NCBI GenBank assembly: GCA_002309425.1
Contig: DBXD01000021.1
Span: 1 to 25,350 of the forward strand
From: Cyanobacteria bacterium UBA1221
GTDB lineage: Bacteria > Cyanobacteriota > Vampirovibrionia > Gastranaerophilales > Gastranaerophilaceae
Length of the DNA: 25,350 bases
Reading direction: 5' to 3'
Part shown: positions 1-5,472 of the stretch, piece by piece
Layout of the letters: each line of letters opens with the position of its first letter
Position numbering within the stretch: the first letter of the stretch is position 1
The notes under the pieces: model-generated
Seen by the model: the letters and a program-made list of their open reading frames with translations, nothing else
What the model was told of the DNA's origin: nothing
Databases searched by the model: none
Program-made: the position numbers and the translations under genes

Positions 1-70
1 AAATCATCCATTTTTATGATGTTTTGTAAAATTAGAGGACATATTTGAATAAGTTGCGAAACAGTTTCAG

Positions 71-98
71 TTGACAACGGAAATTGATATTGTAAAAT
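71..98 (+). promoter_or_regulatory. Promoter of the tRNA-Ser gene
   Basis: A perfect -35 hexamer TTGACA lies at 71-76 and a -10 hexamer TAAAAT at 93-98, with a 16-nt spacer. Transcription would begin near 105, about 17 nt before the tRNA. I see no gene in positions 1-70. Confidence 0.75.
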
Positions 99-121
99 AG
101 GACTATATCCAGCAATCGAAT

Positions 122-207
122 GGAGGAGTGCCAGAGCGGTTGATTGGAGCAGTCTTGAAAACTGTCGAACGTTCACGCGTTCCGTGGGTTCGAATCCCAC
201 CTCCTCC
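122..207 (+). tRNA. tRNA-Ser(UGA)
   Basis: A full cloverleaf can be folded. The acceptor stem GGAGGAG (122-128) pairs perfectly with CTCCTCC (201-207). The anticodon stem GCAGT/ACTGT (149-153 with 161-165) encloses CTTGAAA, with anticodon TGA at 156-158. The T arm is GTGGG-TTCGAAT-CCCAC (184-200). The long variable arm has a GAACG/CGTTC stem (167-171 with 178-182), making it a class II tRNA as expected for serine. It reads UCN codons, mainly UCA. CCA is not encoded. The base after the stem, position 73, is T208, whereas bacterial tRNA-Ser normally has G73. A strong promoter lies upstream and a terminator directly downstream, so it is probably transcribed alone. Confidence 0.97.
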
Positions 208-213
208 TTTTTT

Positions 214-236
214 AAGTCCCGCAAGGGACTTTTTTA
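214..236 (+). terminator. Rho-independent terminator of tRNA-Ser
   Basis: A perfect 7-bp stem AAGTCCC/GGGACTT (214-220 with 225-231) is closed by a GCAA (GNRA) tetraloop. The following T-run merges with the end of the stem. It lies 7 nt after the tRNA. Confidence 0.9.
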
Positions 237-345
237 GTTGGTAAGGGTCGGAAGTTTGTTTAGTATAAAAGTCCGCTCATATACGATTTTTTGTTTTATT
301 ATTTGCACTCATAAGTTATTGTTAGGTTTCCCACCTCAACTTTAC

Positions 346-395
346 TTACTAATTTATTGACTCCACTACAAAATATTGATACAATAAATTAGTAA
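346..395. repeat. Perfect 14-bp inverted repeat flanking a promoter
   Basis: TTACTAATTTATTG (346-359) is exactly complementary to CAATAAATTAGTAA (382-395), separated by 22 nt. The left arm overlaps the -35 and the right arm overlaps the -10 of the promoter at 357-385. This is an operator-like arrangement, although an RNA hairpin is also possible. Confidence 0.75.
357..385 (+). promoter_or_regulatory. Promoter of the TPR gene
   Basis: TTGACT (357-362), a 17-nt spacer and TACAAT (380-385) make a good sigma-70-type promoter. Transcription would start near 392, about 40 nt before the TPR start codon. Both hexamers are covered by arms of the 14-bp inverted repeat. Nothing else is seen in 237-433. 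Confidence 0.7.
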
Positions 396-433
396 ATTCT
401 AGGAATATAACCAGAAAATATGGAGTTTGCAAT

Positions 434-1420
434 ATGAGAAATAAAAAATTTTTAATTGTAATTTTATTATTTTTATTTGTAGTATCTATTACAGTAATAA
501 ATTATTCATCAATTTCCAAATACATTTCAATATGCTATTACACTAATGAAATTCATAAAAATATCAACAATGCTGACCTTTATCTTAAACGAGGGAATAT
601 TTATAGTGAAGTGACCTTACAGGATAAAGCTCTTGATGATTATAAGAAAGTTATCGAATTAGAACCGGATAATCCTGCCGGGTATATGGCTCGTGGTAGT
701 TATTATTTTAGAATTAAAAATTATGAAAAAGCTGCAAAGGATTTTTCTATAGCAATAGAATTAGGTAAAAATGATGATTTTGTGTATTATACCCGAGGTA
801 TGATATACGAAAATTTAGGGAATTATTCAGATAATATAGAACATTATAAAAAAGCAATAGGTGACTTTAATAAAGTAATTGAATATGATAAAAACAATGC
901 CTTAGCATATCATTCAATAGGAAATGTATATATCAAATTAAAAGATTATAGAAACGCAATTACACATTTCAGTAAAGTTATTGAGTTAGATAAAAGTGAT
1001 AAAAATGCATATTTTAAACGTGGTACGGCATATAAAGATTTAAAAGAATACGAGAAAGCAATTAATGATTTTAGTAAAGTTATTGAAATAGACCCAAATG
1101 ATGCTGAAGCATACAGTTATCGAGGAGAAATATATCTTTTTCAAATGAATGATTATAAAAAAGCAGTAGAAGATTTTAGTAAGAATTTAGCATTAAATAA
1201 AAATGATACTACCGGATATTATGGACGAGCAGTAGCATATTCGCGTTTAAAAAATTATGATAAAGCAATTGAAGATTTAAACAAGATATTAAAACTCTCC
1301 AAAACTGACTCGCAACGCATTATGTCATATATCAATTTGTCAGATTTGTACAGAGAAATGAATCAACCTAAATTAGCAGATAAATATATCGAAAAAGCAC
1401 GAGCCTTGTCTGAAAAATAA
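434..1420 (+). CDS. Membrane-anchored tetratricopeptide repeat protein
   Basis: The 328-residue protein has an N-terminal hydrophobic segment (about residues 5-22), probably an uncleaved anchor. About eight TPR units of roughly 34 residues follow to the C-terminus, with recurring patterns such as Y..A..DF.K.IEL.P.N. The third unit carries an insertion (about residues 128-145). TPR arrays are protein-binding scaffolds, and here the array would face the periplasm or outside, or the cytoplasm if the topology is reversed. The ATG at 434 has GGAG 8 nt upstream (422-425). The gene stands alone behind its own promoter and palindrome and converges on the kinase-like gene at 1583. Partner and function are unknown. 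The repeat fold is certain, but the biological role is not. Confidence 0.9.
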   Translation: MRNKKFLIVILLFLFVVSITVINYSSISKYISICYYTNEIHKNINNADLYLKRGNIYSEVTLQDKALDDYKKVIELEPDNPAGYMARGSYYFRIKNYEKAAKDFSIAIELGKNDDFVYYTRGMIYENLGNYSDNIEHYKKAIGDFNKVIEYDKNNALAYHSIGNVYIKLKDYRNAITHFSKVIELDKSDKNAYFKRGTAYKDLKEYEKAINDFSKVIEIDPNDAEAYSYRGEIYLFQMNDYKKAVEDFSKNLALNKNDTTGYYGRAVAYSRLKNYDKAIEDLNKILKLSKTDSQRIMSYINLSDLYREMNQPKLADKYIEKARALSEK

Positions 1421-1426
1421 AAATGC

Positions 1427-1462
1427 TCAAAATCTCTGTTCTTTATTCTCAAATCGACTATT
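1427..1462. repeat. Copy 1 of a ~36-nt junction repeat
   Basis: The core TCTCTGTTCTTT is followed by TTCTCAAA and CGA, then CTATT, and is preceded by TCAA. The same order of blocks recurs at 3017-3054 with about 32 matching bases and small indels. It starts 6 nt after the stop codon of the TPR gene. Confidence 0.65.
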
Positions 1463-1484
1463 ATTTTACAACTGAAGCTTGTAG

Positions 1485-1511
1485 GGTGGGTAAAGCGTAA
1501 GCGTACCCACC
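1485..1511. repeat. GGTGGGTA/TACCCACC hairpin, probable dispersed repeat
   Basis: GGTGGGTA (1485-1492) pairs perfectly with TACCCACC (1504-1511) over an 11-nt GCG-containing loop. There is no T-run, so it is not a standard terminator. It resembles a GGTGGGTT..AACCCACC repeat that I recall from many bacterial genomes, where it yields spurious 'VGWVKR'-type peptides. That likeness is recollection, not a search result. Confidence 0.6.
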
Positions 1512-1534
1512 GATTCATTAATTGTGAATTATAG

Positions 1535-1551
1535 GGTGCAATTTTTGCACC
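1535..1551. repeat. GGTGCAA/TTGCACC hairpin
   Basis: A perfect 7-bp stem (1535-1541 with 1545-1551) has a TTT loop. It lies 23 nt after the GGTGGGTA hairpin, between two convergent genes. Together the two hairpins may form one repeat unit. No T-tract follows on either strand, so termination is uncertain. Confidence 0.55.
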
Positions 1552-1582
1552 AAAATAATTCTCAAACATCTGTTTAAAATCA

Positions 1583-2251
1583 TCAAACCAATTGGCCTTT
1601 TATCAGGTTATTGTGAAAATAGTCTGTATTATTGTCTTTGCATATGCAGCCCAGGTCAATAAATTTTGCTTCGCCGTCAAAATATGCGAACTGGTCGTAT
1701 TTTATATCACGCAATTTATAACCTGCTTCCAATACCCTCTGTATGAGTGAATTTTGGTCGGCCGCAGATACAGGCATTTTACCCTTTTTTTGTATAACCC
1801 AATAAAATTTGTCAGTTTCAATATTCCCCATCAAATTGATTATCGGATATTTTTTGTCAGTAACTATGGTTCCTCGTACTTGTTCCGGCGCATGAAATTC
1901 CGGAATATATTCCTCATACGGCGAACACGATATTTTTAAAATAAGGTTCGGATCTTTCATTGCAAATACAGCCGATTCCCCCTGCAAAGTTATAAGATTG
2001 CTTACTTCAAATTGTTTGAGCACTTCTATATATCCGTCAGGGGAATGAAAACCAAACGGTCTGTGTCCGTATAACATGTTTGTTAACTCTATTTTCATCC
2101 TGTGGTGCAGGCCTTCTAATGGTGTTGATGCACTAAAGCTTACAAACGAATTATTTGATTTAGCATTTATATTTTTGTTTTTACAGTTTATATTAATATT
2201 TTTATCGGGTCGAATTGGTGAAAACCCAGCCTGAATAGTACCTATTCTCAA
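1583..2251 (-). CDS. Small kinase-fold-like protein with N-terminal tag
   Basis: This is a 222-residue protein. I chose the TTG start at 2251 because GGAG (2260-2263) lies 8 nt upstream. Residues 1-45 are polar and end in a Ser-Phe tag (SFVSFSAS, 35-42). The remainder shows protein-kinase hallmarks in the right order. There is a Gly-containing strand around G91, a beta3-like lysine K106 in LILKIS, a hinge-like strand (FYWVIQKKG), LRDIKYDQ at 180-187 in place of HRDxKxxN (His to Leu, Asn to Gln), and IDLG at 198-201 in place of DFG. It is far shorter than normal kinases, close in size to minimal effector kinases such as OspG. The changed Asn position could mean altered or lost activity. The kinase assignment is my motif-based inference; the overall family is not recognised. 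Confidence 0.8.
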   Translation of the reverse strand: MRIGTIQAGFSPIRPDKNININCKNKNINAKSNNSFVSFSASTPLEGLHHRMKIELTNMLYGHRPFGFHSPDGYIEVLKQFEVSNLITLQGESAVFAMKDPNLILKISCSPYEEYIPEFHAPEQVRGTIVTDKKYPIINLMGNIETDKFYWVIQKKGKMPVSAADQNSLIQRVLEAGYKLRDIKYDQFAYFDGEAKFIDLGCICKDNNTDYFHNNLIKGQLV

Positions 2252-2296
2252 CGTTAATACTCCGTATAAAATTTATTCCCATTTATTTCAAAACCC

Positions 2297-2318
2297 ATAA
2301 AAAAAAATTTTTGCCGGG
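2297..2318 (-). promoter_or_regulatory. Upstream box A (CCCGGC-A5-T9)
   Basis: On the minus strand CCCGGC is followed by five A and nine T, then AT and a GTTTT stretch, 45 nt before the TTG start of the kinase-like gene. CCCGGCAAAAA is identical to the box before the gene at 3649, and a related box precedes the gene at 6846. Its function is unknown. Confidence 0.45.
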
Positions 2319-2381
2319 AGAAAATGTCTTTTTTGTTTTTTACAAAATTTAATATTATTTTCAAAATTGAAAATAATTATG

Positions 2382-2390
2382 TGCTATAAT
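2382..2390 (+). promoter_or_regulatory. Extended -10 promoter of the fic gene
   Basis: TGCTATAAT is a perfect extended -10 (TG at 2382-2383, TATAAT at 2385-2390). No convincing -35 is seen. Transcription should start at about 2397, which excludes the upstream TTG at 2390 as the fic start. Confidence 0.7.
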
Positions 2391-2407
2391 TGAAACATGA
2401 GGTATTT

Positions 2408-3016
2408 ATGGTTTTAGAAAATAAACTTGGAATATTGAATTCTGCAGATTTGGCAAGAGAAGAGGAACGAATTAGCAAAAAGAAGGCCATTGAAATGTTT
2501 GAAAAGGGATTTTTGAACACTTTGGAAGCCGGAAAATTCGACGCTCTGTCCAAAATTCATAAATACTTATTTGAGGACATTTACCCGTTTGCGGGGGAAA
2601 TTCGCACCGAAAACATTGCAAAAGGCAGTTTTAGATCTGCCCCGGTTATGTATTTAAAAGCATCATTGGAACATATTGATTCAATGTCACAAACAAATTT
2701 TGATGAAATTATTGAAAAATATGTAGAAATGAATGTAGCTCACCCTTTCAGAGAAGGAAACGGCAGAAGTACCAGAATATGGCTGGATTTGATATTAAAA
2801 AAAGAAATCGGTATGGTTGTAGACTGGAGCAAGGTGGATAAAGAAGATTACTTGCTCGCTATGGAAAGAAGTCCTATTAAAAGTGTTGAAATAAAAGAAC
2901 TTTTAAAAAAGGCATTAACATCTGATATAAACAACAAGGAAGTTTATATGAAAGGTATTGATGCAAGTTACCATTATGAAGGCTACAATATTTTCAAATC
3001 TGATGAGTTAAAATAA
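2408..3016 (+). CDS. fic: Fic-domain protein, class III-type autoinhibited AMP-transferase
   Basis: The 202-residue protein carries the full Fic motif HPFREGNGR (residues 112-120) and the usual flap segment (YPFAGEIRT, about 59-67). Fic enzymes transfer AMP or other nucleotide parts to target hydroxyls, with the motif His as base. Near the C-terminus, SYHYEG (187-192) matches the inhibitory [S/T]xxxE[G/N] helix. A C-terminal position defines class III, which is self-inhibited and needs no separate antitoxin. No small antitoxin gene is next to it. I start at ATG 2408 because GAGG (2399-2402) precedes it and the promoter lies just upstream. The upstream TTG at 2390 would be inside the -10. It converges on the unknown gene at 3050. 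The target is unknown; small class III Fic proteins are known to modify proteins such as gyrase. Confidence 0.93.
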   Translation: MVLENKLGILNSADLAREEERISKKKAIEMFEKGFLNTLEAGKFDALSKIHKYLFEDIYPFAGEIRTENIAKGSFRSAPVMYLKASLEHIDSMSQTNFDEIIEKYVEMNVAHPFREGNGRSTRIWLDLILKKEIGMVVDWSKVDKEDYLLAMERSPIKSVEIKELLKKALTSDINNKEVYMKGIDASYHYEGYNIFKSDELK

Positions 3017-3054
3017 TCAATTTCTCTGTTCTTTTTCTCAAACCGAGAGCTATT
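3017..3054. repeat. Copy 2 of the ~36-nt junction repeat
   Basis: TCAA, TCTCTGTTCTTT, TTCTCAAA, CGA and CTATT occur in the same order as at 1427-1462. This copy begins directly after the fic stop codon, and its CTA is the complement of the stop codon of the opposing gene. Confidence 0.65.
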
Positions 3055-3649
3055 CATAACCGGGAAGCAGCGAAAAATCACCATGAGCCATTTTGTATTC
3101 GGGAGTTCCCGGAGTTTCGGCCAATTCCTCGAATATTATCATATCCATCTCATCAAACTCATCAAATGTCAGGTTCGATTCAGGATTTTCCTCTTTAATA
3201 CGACGGGCAATATTTATATTGTCAAGAAAATATTTTTTAACTTCCTTATTTTTAATATTTGAGTCAGCCATTTTGTTTATGGTATCAAAACTGATTCCTG
3301 ATTTTACACTTTCAGCTATAATGGTTCTAATCATTTTGTGTTCAACAGATTTAAGAACCGCAGGACAAGCCATAATCACGGCACTTTGGAAATCATTTCC
3401 CCTGCCTCTATCCAAAACTCTGTCAGATTTATAAAATATATCAGGGAATTTTAAGTGAGAAAAAACATATTGTTCCTTTTCATCCACATCCACGACAGTA
3501 TTTTCATCCAGGTTTTCGTCAAATGTATTGTGAAAATTATCCTGAAATTTATTTATACGAGTTTCATCACTATTGCAATCGTTTCTAACACGGCGCATTA
3601 CTTCCGCTCCGGGTTTTGCCATAAAAGATATTTTAGAAATGTTATTCAT
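3050..3649 (-). CDS. Unknown protein with N-terminal SFMAKPG tag
   Basis: This 199-residue protein is soluble and acidic toward the end, with no membrane segment or signal peptide. It opens with ISFMAKPG (residues 7-14), similar in form and position to the tags of the genes at 1583 and 5473. The middle (about 88-145) looks helical, and the C-terminus is rich in Glu and Asp. I do not recognise a family. No good Shine-Dalgarno lies before ATG 3649; instead the A/T box at 3666-3686 ends 16 nt upstream. It converges on fic with 33 nt between stop codons. It is not a plausible class I Fic antitoxin, since it is too large, lies on the opposite strand and lacks an evident S/TxxxEG motif. It looks lineage-specific. 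Confidence 0.75.
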   Translation of the reverse strand: MNNISKISFMAKPGAEVMRRVRNDCNSDETRINKFQDNFHNTFDENLDENTVVDVDEKEQYVFSHLKFPDIFYKSDRVLDRGRGNDFQSAVIMACPAVLKSVEHKMIRTIIAESVKSGISFDTINKMADSNIKNKEVKKYFLDNINIARRIKEENPESNLTFDEFDEMDMIIFEELAETPGTPEYKMAHGDFSLLPGYE

Positions 3650-3665
3650 GTTCTATTTAAAAACG

Positions 3666-3686
3666 GTAAAAAAATTTTTTGCCGGG
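3666..3686 (-). promoter_or_regulatory. Upstream box B (CCCGGC-A6-T7)
   Basis: On the minus strand CCCGGC, six A, seven T and ACCGTTT lie 18 nt from the end of the T-run to the ATG at 3649. It is a near match to box A and box C in sequence, and to box C also in distance to the start codon. Confidence 0.45.
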
Positions 3687-3739
3687 TCAGTTTGTAAATG
3701 TAAAAATTTGTAAAAACAATAACAAATTATTTTTTATGA

Positions 3740-3892
3740 GTTTTGGAAGATTATGCCGTCAAGCAGATATATATTAATATGCCATATGATACTTTCCTAA
3801 AGGTTTATGAAGATGCAATACGTCCTGAAAATTCAGCAAAATTATATAATCTGCCATAGAAGCCGGTAGCACAGGTTTTTGGCGGTTGTTAA
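3740..3892 (+). pseudogene. Remnant of an unidentified gene
   Basis: In the frame after the TGA at 3737-3739, this stretch reads as protein-like sequence through MPYDTFLKVYEDAIRPENS to an in-frame TAG at 3857-3859. It continues with KPVAQVFGGC and a TAA at 3890-3892. Composition is that of a real protein, but no intact start with a ribosome-binding site is seen and the frame is interrupted. It looks like the C-terminal part of a decayed gene, perhaps one CAG-to-TAG change plus loss of the 5' end. A short real ORF from ATG 3779 (26 codons) is the alternative. The family is not recognised. Confidence 0.4.
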
Positions 3893-3894
3893 TA

Positions 3895-4896
3895 TTAACT
3901 TACACCAACTGTTTCAATTTTATGCAGGCAATAACTTCCGCCGTCTTTTGTCTTGCAATTTACTGGACATCCGCCGCGGCATACGTATTTATGCTCACAT
4001 TCCCTGCAAAAGCCCTTTAAATTATCAATATTAGGTTTTCTGTTGTACGAAAATTTATCATGGTCCTGCCATATTTCCCTGAACGGAATATCCCTTATAT
4101 TTCCCTCTGTTATTGACATATTCGGGCAGCCCTTGACGGTACCGTCACTTTCAATACTCACATAATTTGTACCGCACTCACACCCGCGCCAGTTTTTTAT
4201 ATATAAATCTTTTGATAATGCGGAATTATACCCGATACAATCCGCTTCTATGATGCTCATTTTTTTATTGTATTTTTTTCTGTATTCTACTATTTTTTGT
4301 GCGAGTTTATAATATTGTTCTTCCGTAAGCACCTCATTTTCAGGCAGCCGCGAACAGGGCTTTACAATTTGTATCTGCCAGGATTCGACATTAAGTTTGA
4401 GCAGCAAGTCTTTTATTTTGTCTAACCGGTTAAAATTAGACTGCATAACTGTTGTTGCAACTACCGTATAAACATTGGCTTTTCTCAATTTTTTAAGAAC
4501 CTCAACCGAATGTTCAAATATACCATTGACCCCGCGAATACGGTCATGCGTTTCGGCATCTGCTCCGTCCAAACTAAATCCGACCGAAACATTGAAACTC
4601 TTTAAAACTTTAATAATTGAATCGTCTATTTTTAATCCGTTTGTCATAATGACAATGCTCATATTCAGGGCTTTTGCTTTTTGTAAAAACAATGCCCAGT
4701 CCTCTCTTAAAAAAGGTTCACCGCCTGTAAAGGTTATATTTTGGCAGCCTTCGTCGTTCAGTTCTTCCAGCAAGCGCATAATTCTCTCCGTAGAGAGTTC
4801 TTCGCCATCGAAAGAATTTGCATCAACTATACAATGCTTGCAATTTGCGTTGCATTTTCTTGTTAATTCCACGCTGGCACTATACAATTTGTACAT
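3895..4896 (-). CDS. Radical SAM/SPASM enzyme, probable peptide or protein maturase
   Basis: The 333-residue protein has the radical SAM cluster motif CxxxCxxC (C15, C19, C22) and GGEP (58-61). A Cys-rich SPASM C-terminus follows, with C239, C241, C257, C297, C300, C306, C310, C314 and C323, enough for auxiliary Fe-S clusters. SPASM enzymes typically modify ribosomal peptides or proteins, as in PqqE, sactipeptide maturases and anaerobic sulfatase activators. ATG 4896 is preceded by GGGG 8 nt upstream. It follows a proline-rich repeat lipoprotein by 20 nt on the same strand and is probably cotranscribed from the promoter at 5432-5459. No sulfatase or PQQ gene is present, so the lipoprotein is the best candidate substrate. 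Exact reaction unknown. Confidence 0.92.
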   Translation of the reverse strand: MYKLYSASVELTRKCNANCKHCIVDANSFDGEELSTERIMRLLEELNDEGCQNITFTGGEPFLREDWALFLQKAKALNMSIVIMTNGLKIDDSIIKVLKSFNVSVGFSLDGADAETHDRIRGVNGIFEHSVEVLKKLRKANVYTVVATTVMQSNFNRLDKIKDLLLKLNVESWQIQIVKPCSRLPENEVLTEEQYYKLAQKIVEYRKKYNKKMSIIEADCIGYNSALSKDLYIKNWRGCECGTNYVSIESDGTVKGCPNMSITEGNIRDIPFREIWQDHDKFSYNRKPNIDNLKGFCRECEHKYVCRGGCPVNCKTKDGGSYCLHKIETVGVS

Positions 4897-4916
4897 TATT
4901 AATTACCCCAAACAAA

Positions 4917-5402
4917 TTAATAATTATAATTATCTTTATCTTTTTTAAATTTTTTCATAAAAGATTTTATTTTCTCAAAACCTGACTGTTTTTCATTTAT
5001 TTTAAAATTTCTCGGCGGGATATCTCCGGCTACTGAAGGCGGTTCTGACCGTTCATTCTTATTATCTTTATTAACTTTGTCCGGCTTCTGAACAACTCCG
5101 GCTAATGGCGGGATACTTACTTCCGTCTTATTTTCTTTCTTTTCCGGAGGCAAAGGCATAACGTCACCTGAAAGCGGTTCTAACTTTTCTTCGGGCTTCT
5201 CTTTTGGAGGAAGAACTTTTCCTGCCATAATTGGCGGAGTTTTTTCTGTATCTTTGTTACTTGCCGGAAGATTTTCCTCCGGTATATTATCCTTATTATT
5301 CATACCCCGAGCATCCTTTACTACATTTGCACATCCCATACACAAGGTTGTAAACATTAATATTATTGCTAAAAACAGGTTTTTATCAGTCTTTTTATTC
5401 AT
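4917..5402 (-). CDS. Proline-rich repeat lipoprotein, candidate substrate of the adjacent radical SAM enzyme
   Basis: This is a 161-residue protein. Residues 8-24 form a lipoprotein-like signal ending at C24 (LCMGC), a slightly imperfect lipobox because -3 is Cys. The rest is Lys/Glu/Pro-rich and probably unfolded. Four similar units are spaced through it: PPIMAGKVLPP (56-66), PLSGDVMPLPP (76-86), PPLAGVVQKP (98-107) and PPSVAGDIPP (121-130). Their shared core is P-x-(A/S)-G-x-(V/I) ending in proline, with central Gly residues 18-24 apart. Charged linkers separate the units, which resembles multi-core modified peptides. ATG 5402 has AAGG about 8 nt upstream and a good promoter. The C-terminus is strongly basic, with Tyr/Asn last. 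The substrate role is inferred from the neighbouring radical SAM gene. Confidence 0.85.
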   Translation of the reverse strand: MNKKTDKNLFLAIILMFTTLCMGCANVVKDARGMNNKDNIPEENLPASNKDTEKTPPIMAGKVLPPKEKPEEKLEPLSGDVMPLPPEKKENKTEVSIPPLAGVVQKPDKVNKDNKNERSEPPSVAGDIPPRNFKINEKQSGFEKIKSFMKKFKKDKDNYNY

Positions 5403-5431
5403 TATGCACCTTACACTTTTACGGCAATATG

Positions 5432-5459
5432 ATTATATCATTTTATTTTAAAAATACAA
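5432..5459 (-). promoter_or_regulatory. Promoter of the lipoprotein/radical SAM unit
   Basis: On the minus strand TTGTAT (complement of 5454-5459) and a perfect TATAAT (complement of 5432-5437) are 16 nt apart. They lie in the 70-nt gap between the tagged radical SAM gene and the lipoprotein, so the lipoprotein pair is probably transcribed on its own. Confidence 0.65.
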
Positions 5460-5472
5460 ACAAAGACGGGAA

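Noticed and set aside
1485..1551. The two hairpins as rho-independent terminators
   Set aside because: Stems are good, but neither strand has a T-run after them.
1363..1569. Minus-strand open frame of 68 codons across the GGTGGGTA hairpin
   Set aside because: It runs antisense to the end of the TPR gene and through palindromic repeats. Its peptide is the typical artefact of this repeat, and no convincing ribosome-binding site is present.
2390..2407. TTG 2390 as start of the Fic protein
   Set aside because: It lies in the last base of the -10 hexamer, so it would not be in the transcript. ATG 2408 has GAGG upstream.
3050..3649. The 199-residue protein as a Fic antitoxin
   Set aside because: It is convergent rather than upstream, too large, and lacks the S/TxxxE(G/N) inhibitory motif, while the Fic protein carries its own.
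4475..4948. Plus-strand open frame of 157 codons opposite the SPASM gene
   Set aside because: It is an antisense shadow of a well-supported radical SAM gene and has no protein-like domain pattern.
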